Shown here one piece after another: positions 6,588 to 10,214 of a stretch of DNA of 10,214 nucleotides (the stretch's first letter is position 1; every line of letters starts with the position of its first letter). The notes under the pieces are model-generated. The model saw only the letters and a program-made list of their open reading frames with translations, was not told the DNA's origin and searched no databases. The stretch is from Gemmatimonadota bacterium (GTDB taxonomy: Bacteria > Gemmatimonadota > Gemmatimonadetes > Gemmatimonadales > GWC2-71-9): NCBI GenBank assembly GCA_029862935.1, contig JAOTWK010000091.1, positions 1 through 10,214 on the forward strand. The letters are read 5' to 3'. A program made the position numbers and the translations under genes.

Positions 6588-6950
6588 ATGCCCATGGACC
6601 AAGTCGCTATCACGCTCGTTCACGCCGTCGTAGGGTGGGCGCTGTGCGGGGCCACGATGGGAATCGGCCTCGCACGGACTTCACTCAAGCGCGCTCTGGT
6701 CATCCACGCCGTCGCCGCTCCGGTGATCTTCGGCGCCATTGCAGCCGTCTACTTCACGTTCTTCGGATACCTGGGCCCGCTTGCCACCGCGACGGGATTC
6801 GTGGCTGTCGTCATTGCCTTGGACGTTGTGGTCGTCGCGCTCGTCATTCAGCGTGACTTCGCCATGTTCCGCAGCGTGCTTGGCACGTGGCTTCCGTTCG
6901 CCTTGATCGCGCTGTCCACGTATCTGATCGGCCGTCTCACCCGCGGGTGA
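6588..6950 (+). CDS. Small four-helix membrane protein of unknown function (120 aa)
   Basis: Four hydrophobic segments of helix length are visible at about residues 6-28, 36-58, 66-88 and 96-116, joined by short loops. Positive residues fall in the loops near 30-35 (ARTSLKR), near 89-95 (QRDFAMFR) and at the C-terminus (GRLTRG). By the positive-inside rule both ends would be cytoplasmic. No catalytic or transport motif is evident and I do not recognise the family. The start could be the ATG at 6588 or at 6594 (MPMDQ); neither has a strong Shine-Dalgarno. The sustained hydrophobic pattern and clean ending make it a probable real gene. It is divergent from hen1 across a 444-base gap, and nothing links it to RNA repair beyond position. 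Confidence 0.7.
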   Translation: MPMDQVAITLVHAVVGWALCGATMGIGLARTSLKRALVIHAVAAPVIFGAIAAVYFTFFGYLGPLATATGFVAVVIALDVVVVALVIQRDFAMFRSVLGTWLPFALIALSTYLIGRLTRG

Positions 6951-7080
6951 CGCTGCCGCACGGCCCGACGTCAGACCAACGCTGTGTCGCTCGGCTGGAC
7001 GGTAACGAAGTTCGCCGCATCTTTCCCCGTTATGACACATCCTGCGCACAGCTGACGCGCGGACGGGCTGACGGCGTCGC

Positions 7081-7548
7081 ATGAACCAGGCTACGTTCCG
7101 GGTCGTGCCGAGTGACCACGCGCCTGACACCGGCGAGGTCGAGATTCTCATCGACGGCGTGAATCTCTGTGCGCTGGTGCGGGAGGTTGAGCATGGCCAA
7201 CCCGGCGCCGAGGAGATCGCCGGCAGGTACGCCGGTCTGCGGGCCGATCGAGATGTGCTGCCGCCGTCTGAGCACTTTCTGGGTGCACCAGGCTGGCGGA
7301 TCTATGATTACGGGGGCAAGACGCAGGTTCTCGGATGCGAGTGTGGTGAACCTGGTTGCTGGCCGCTCGTATGTGCCATCGAGCTGCGCGCTGATGAGAT
7401 CGTCTGGCGCAACTTCGAGCAGCCGCATCGCTCCACGGGCGAGAACCACGGACCCGTCTGGACGTACGACAGGCTGGGCCCGTTCCGATTCGAGCGCCAT
7501 CATTATGAGGCAGCCCTCGCGTCGCTTCCGCTAGCCGACGCCGTCTGA
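7081..7548 (+). CDS. Conserved protein of unknown function with CxCx4C motif (155 aa)
   Basis: This is a soluble protein with no signal peptide or membrane segment. The opening GEVEILIDGVNLCALVREVE (18-37), the middle LPPSEHFLG (60-68), the central VLGCECGEPGCWPL (83-96) and the closing WTYDRLGPFRFERHHYEAAL (127-146) match a pattern I recall from hypothetical proteins in many actinobacteria and other soil bacteria. Cys86, Cys88 and Cys93 form CxCx4C followed by an invariant-looking Trp. Three clustered cysteines could bind a metal, but that is inference, and the family has no function I know. No Shine-Dalgarno stands out before the ATG. Gaps of about 130 bases on both sides suggest that it is a single-gene unit. 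Confidence 0.8.
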   Translation: MNQATFRVVPSDHAPDTGEVEILIDGVNLCALVREVEHGQPGAEEIAGRYAGLRADRDVLPPSEHFLGAPGWRIYDYGGKTQVLGCECGEPGCWPLVCAIELRADEIVWRNFEQPHRSTGENHGPVWTYDRLGPFRFERHHYEAALASLPLADAV

Positions 7549-7663
7549 CACCCGCTGTTGATACGAGTACGGTCACTGAGATGCGCGCCCCGCGGTCCTG
7601 ATCGCTCGCAGATCATGCGCTGACACTTGGGCCGCCGGATTGCTGATAGGGACTGGCACCGAC

Positions 7664-7668
7664 AGGAG
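7664..7668 (+). promoter_or_regulatory. Ribosome binding site of the S41 peptidase gene
   Basis: AGGAG lies eight bases before the ATG at 7677, a normal distance, and supports that start. Confidence 0.6.
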
Positions 7669-7676
7669 CAGAGAGA

Positions 7677-8711
7677 ATGACGTGGTCGGTTCGTGGCAGG
7701 GGCGGTCGGCAACTCGGCCACTTCACCCTTGCTATTGTTGCAGTGGTGGTTCTTCTCGCGATGAATGGATGCAAATCGAAGTCCCTGAACGGGAGAGATA
7801 CTTCCCCACCCAACGAAACCACAATAGGCAGACTCGACGCTGATACCCGCAGCCGCGTACTTACCGAAGTGGCCACCTTGATCCGAGACCACTACGCTGA
7901 TCAGGAGGTTGGCAAGTCCCTCGCAGACACGATCCTGGCTCTGCTCCACCAGGGGCAGTTCGACCCCGTTGTCGATGCGGGCTCCCTGGTGACGCAAATC
8001 ATGGCCGTGATCCGGACCAAGGTACCGGATCGACACTTTGATTTCTCCATGCGTCTAGAGCCGGAGAATCAGCCGACGCAATCCAGGAGTGGAACGCGCA
8101 GCGAGCATGGTCTCAAGACAACTCGGATGCTGAAAGACAATATCGCCTACCTTGAGTTCGACGGCCTTCCCGGTGATGACGCGTCCCTGAGCTTCGTTGA
8201 GCAAGCGCTCGCCGCGTTGCCGGAGGTCGACGCTTTGATCATCGACATTCGAAACAACATCGGCGGTTCCGGCGATATGGTCGTCCTGCTGTGCAGTCAC
8301 CTGGTGGAAGCGGGCACGCTCCTTTACGACTATCGCGATCGTTCCGGTGCTTCGCCAGGCGAGATGAGAGCCAGACACTATGGACGGAGATTTGGACCAG
8401 CGGTTCCTGTCTACATCCTGACCGGTGGAGCGACGTTGTCGGCGGCTGAGGCTCTTGCCTACGTCTTGCAGGACTACGAGCGCGCGAGGATCGTCGGCCA
8501 GCGGACGCCGGGCATGGCCAATCCGTCGCGGGCATTCTCGATTGGCGACGATTTCACGATAACCATCCCGTTTCTGCTGTTTCGCTACGGCGAGAGTCGG
8601 ACGACTTTTGCGGGCGTCGGGATTGTGCCGGACAGGCTAGTACCGGCCGAATCCGCCTTGGATGTTGCTCTGGCGGAAATCAGTGCGAGCGTGCCATCGA
8701 GGGTGTATTGA
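7677..8711 (+). CDS. S41 family peptidase, probable lipoprotein (344 aa)
   Basis: An N-terminal basic stretch and a hydrophobic segment (about 15-30) end in AMNGC, so Cys32 may be lipidated and the enzyme held outside the cytoplasm. Residues 48-125 match the helical N-terminal region of IRBP-type S41 proteases. The catalytic core follows: NIAYLEFDGLPG (155-166), VDALIIDIRNNIGGSGD (184-200) and PVYILTGGATLSAAEALAY (243-261), with Ser255 as the expected nucleophile. The segment VGQRTPGMANP (273-283) lines up with the part where Ctp proteases carry the catalytic Lys. Here that position is Met280 or a neighbour, as in the S41 branch with a 'GETTGGGANP' type loop. I see no PDZ domain, so this is not a standard CtpA. 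The substrate is unknown. Spot counts give 50% and 55% GC (8101-8160, 8221-8280) against 68% in flanking genes, which hints at a separate origin. Confidence 0.87.
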   Translation: MTWSVRGRGGRQLGHFTLAIVAVVVLLAMNGCKSKSLNGRDTSPPNETTIGRLDADTRSRVLTEVATLIRDHYADQEVGKSLADTILALLHQGQFDPVVDAGSLVTQIMAVIRTKVPDRHFDFSMRLEPENQPTQSRSGTRSEHGLKTTRMLKDNIAYLEFDGLPGDDASLSFVEQALAALPEVDALIIDIRNNIGGSGDMVVLLCSHLVEAGTLLYDYRDRSGASPGEMRARHYGRRFGPAVPVYILTGGATLSAAEALAYVLQDYERARIVGQRTPGMANPSRAFSIGDDFTITIPFLLFRYGESRTTFAGVGIVPDRLVPAESALDVALAEISASVPSRVY

Positions 8712-8822
8712 GCCGACCACGTGGTGGGCGAACCGCACGGATACGTTTGCAGGCTTTGGGAACGAGCGAAGGCCAGAGTGTTCAGAGTCGTTAGACGGCA
8801 TGCAGAGGAACCACCAGTGGCC

Positions 8823-8831
8823 AGAGGAGGT
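8823..8831 (+). promoter_or_regulatory. Strong ribosome binding site pointing to a TTG start at 8835
   Basis: AGAGGAGGT is close to a full anti-16S match. Its GGAGG core (8826-8830) ends four bases before an in-frame TTG at 8835. The ATG at 8721 in the same frame has no comparable site. Confidence 0.5.
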
Positions 8832-8834
8832 CGG

Positions 8835-9188
8835 TTGCCGCTAGCCAAGAACAGACCCCTGCCGCCGACGTATGTACGGTGGGCGGACGGCCTCTTCAAG
8901 AAACGGGGCACAGATGTCAAGCCGTTTCGAGATGCCACTGCGCTGGTGACCGACGGCCCCTATCGTATCACTCGCCACCCGATGTACCTGGGTATGCTCC
9001 TGATCGTGCTGGGAGCGGCGCTGGTCGCGGGCTCCACGACGCCGTTCGTGGTCCTGGTTGGCGTATGGTGGCTGCTCACGGTGCACTTCGTCATTCCCGA
9101 GGAGACTGCGATGCGCCGCCAATTTGGGGCGCAGTACGAGCAATATGCGCGGCAGGTGCGGCGGTGGCTTGGTCGACACTCAGGCTAG
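8835..9188 (+). CDS. Isoprenylcysteine carboxyl methyltransferase-like protein, N-terminally short (117 aa)
   Basis: The family's SAM-binding C-terminal core is intact (numbering from TTG as residue 1): GTDVKPF (25-31), ALVTDGPYRITRHPMYLG (36-53), two membrane helices at about 51-69 and 70-88, IPEE (87-90) and the closing FGAQYEQYARQVRRWL (97-112). The RHPMY and EE motifs define the ICMT/phospholipid methyltransferase-like group of membrane enzymes. Bacterial members of this type usually have one or two extra membrane helices before the GT..PF segment. Here none is found: the upstream residues from either start are charged and arginine-rich. I chose TTG at 8835 because of the strong Shine-Dalgarno; the ATG at 8721 would give 155 aa with an odd basic leader. 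The gene may be a functional short form or the remnant of a truncated one. The substrate is unknown. Confidence 0.65.
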   Translation: MPLAKNRPLPPTYVRWADGLFKKRGTDVKPFRDATALVTDGPYRITRHPMYLGMLLIVLGAALVAGSTTPFVVLVGVWWLLTVHFVIPEETAMRRQFGAQYEQYARQVRRWLGRHSG

Positions 9189-9231
9189 CAAGCGGCTGGA
9201 CCTAGCGGCCGCCCGCCGAGTTCTCTGAGCC

Positions 9232-10155
9232 ATGCCCAGTTCACCCGACAGCGAACGCCACGCCGTCACGGGTGCCTTCGGGTACTCGGGCCGCTATATC
9301 GCGCACCGGCTGCTGGACGCGGGCCACCAGGTAATCACGCTCACCAACTCGGTGGGTCGGCCGGACCCGTTCGACGGCCGAGTCAGGGCCTATCCCCTCC
9401 GATTCGAGGATCCAGGGGCGCTGACCGACGCGCTTCGCGGTGTCGCGGTCCTCTACAACACGTACTGGGTCCGCTTCGACCACCGGACCTTCACCCACCA
9501 CCAGGCCGTCGCCAACACCGTGACGCTGTTCGACGCTGCCCGGAACGCCGGGGTGCGTCGGGTGGTGCACGTGAGCATCACCAATCCGTCGCCGGACGCA
9601 AACCTCCCCTACTTCCGTGGGAAGGCCGAACTCGAGGCGGCCCTCGAGGTTTCCGGACTCTCCTACGCCATCCTCCGCCCGACAGTCCTGTTCGGCAAGG
9701 AAGACATCCTCATCAACAACATCGCGTGGATGCTGCGCCGCTTCCCCGTGTTCGCCGTGTTTGGCGACGGCCGGTACCGGCTCCAACCCATCTACGTCGA
9801 CGATTTCGCCCTGCTCGCCGTCTCCCACGGAGCAGGCGCCGACGACACCGTGGTCGAGGCAATCGGCCCGGAGACCTTCACGTACCGAGAACTGGTGGAC
9901 ACGATCGCTCGGATCATCGGTCGTGCTCGGCCCATCGTGTCGGTGCCGCCCGCGCTCGGCTACTGGGTCGGTCGGGCGCTCGGCGCGATCAAGCGTGACG
10001 TCGTGATCACGCGCGACGAGATCCGAGGCCTGATGGAGGAACGGCTGTACGTCGACGCTTCACCGGCAGGAACGACCGCGCTGTCAGCATGGGCCGCCCG
10101 GCACCGTACGACACTGGGCCTGGAATACTCCAGCGAGCTTGCCCGTCGCCGGTGA
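9232..10155 (+). CDS. NAD(P)-binding atypical SDR / NmrA-NDUFA9-like epimerase family protein (307 aa)
   Basis: A Rossmann fold opens the protein. The glycine motif is TGAFGYSG (13-20; Gly14, Gly17, Gly20), after a start region shorter than usual for the first strand. GALTDALRGVAVLYNTY (62-78) is the typical 'l..al.gvd.v' step, RRVVHVSITNPS (109-120) carries the strand with the family's Ser, and YFRGK (127-131) supplies a YxxxK-like pair. LSYAILRPTVLFG (143-155) and LQPIYVDDFA (184-193) are characteristic of extended/atypical SDRs such as NDUFA9-like and NmrA-like proteins. The end (about 220-307) would be the substrate or partner domain. The fold is secure; the reaction is not, and NDUFA9-like members can be non-catalytic. 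No clear Shine-Dalgarno precedes the ATG. The gene lies 43 bases after the methyltransferase-like gene on the same strand and may be co-transcribed with it. Confidence 0.88.
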   Translation: MPSSPDSERHAVTGAFGYSGRYIAHRLLDAGHQVITLTNSVGRPDPFDGRVRAYPLRFEDPGALTDALRGVAVLYNTYWVRFDHRTFTHHQAVANTVTLFDAARNAGVRRVVHVSITNPSPDANLPYFRGKAELEAALEVSGLSYAILRPTVLFGKEDILINNIAWMLRRFPVFAVFGDGRYRLQPIYVDDFALLAVSHGAGADDTVVEAIGPETFTYRELVDTIARIIGRARPIVSVPPALGYWVGRALGAIKRDVVITRDEIRGLMEERLYVDASPAGTTALSAWAARHRTTLGLEYSSELARRR

Positions 10156-10214
10156 ACGGGTGGAGTGACACGCGCCTGAAGCCGTCAGTCGCGCGGAGGG
10201 CAGGTTCCCCAGCG

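Noticed and set aside
6144..6623. Upstream extension of the hen1 reading frame by about 160 codons
   Set aside because: The residues are proline- and arginine-rich with no homology feel, the MLLT start matches the family, and the total length of 465 fits known Hen1.
8790..8796. GTTAGAC, a match to an integron recombination core
   Set aside because: A 7-base degenerate motif is expected by chance several times in a window this size, and no matching inverse core lies upstream.
9241..9828. Minus-strand open frame of 195 codons
   Set aside because: Antisense shadow of the epimerase-family gene, with no recognisable motifs.

Overview
The window is GC-rich chromosomal DNA (spot counts of about 68% in several genes) from a free-living bacterium. 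The best taxonomic hint is a lipoprotein whose mature end reads CGESTGP, a style I associate with Gemmatimonadota. A Uma2-type gene start at the left edge fits that too. The phylum is an inference and no marker gene proves it.

Layout from left to right. A gene leaving the window on the minus strand (1-55) has the start of a Uma2-family endonuclease. A plus-strand lipoprotein of unknown function follows (304-903). It converges on a minus-strand triheme c-type cytochrome lipoprotein (1042-1935), with a long hairpin between them at 916-961. Next comes the centrepiece, a two-gene minus-strand operon, hen1 (4746-6143) then pnkp (2203-4749), joined by a 4-base ATGA overlap. A 444-base non-coding gap (6144-6587) holds three degenerate repeats. 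To the right, five plus-strand genes follow: a four-helix membrane protein, a conserved unknown with a CxCx4C motif, a lipoprotein-like S41 peptidase that is less GC-rich than its neighbours, a short isoprenylcysteine-methyltransferase-like protein that seems to lack its N-terminal membrane part, and an atypical short-chain dehydrogenase/epimerase.

The functional core is a complete bacterial Pnkp-Hen1 RNA repair cassette. Pnkp carries kinase, 2',3'-phosphatase and adenylyltransferase (ligase) modules. Hen1 has the N-terminal domain that activates Pnkp ligation and a C-terminal 2'-O-methyltransferase. In the known systems the pair heals and seals RNAs cut by ribotoxins, and methylates the 2'-OH at the junction so that the repaired RNA resists a second cut. 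All catalytic residues I know for both proteins are present. This system is already described in other bacteria, so it is notable rather than new. I see no clear undescribed multi-gene system in the window. The least explained items are the repeats upstream of hen1, the apparently leaderless hen1 start, the CxCx4C protein and the truncated methyltransferase.
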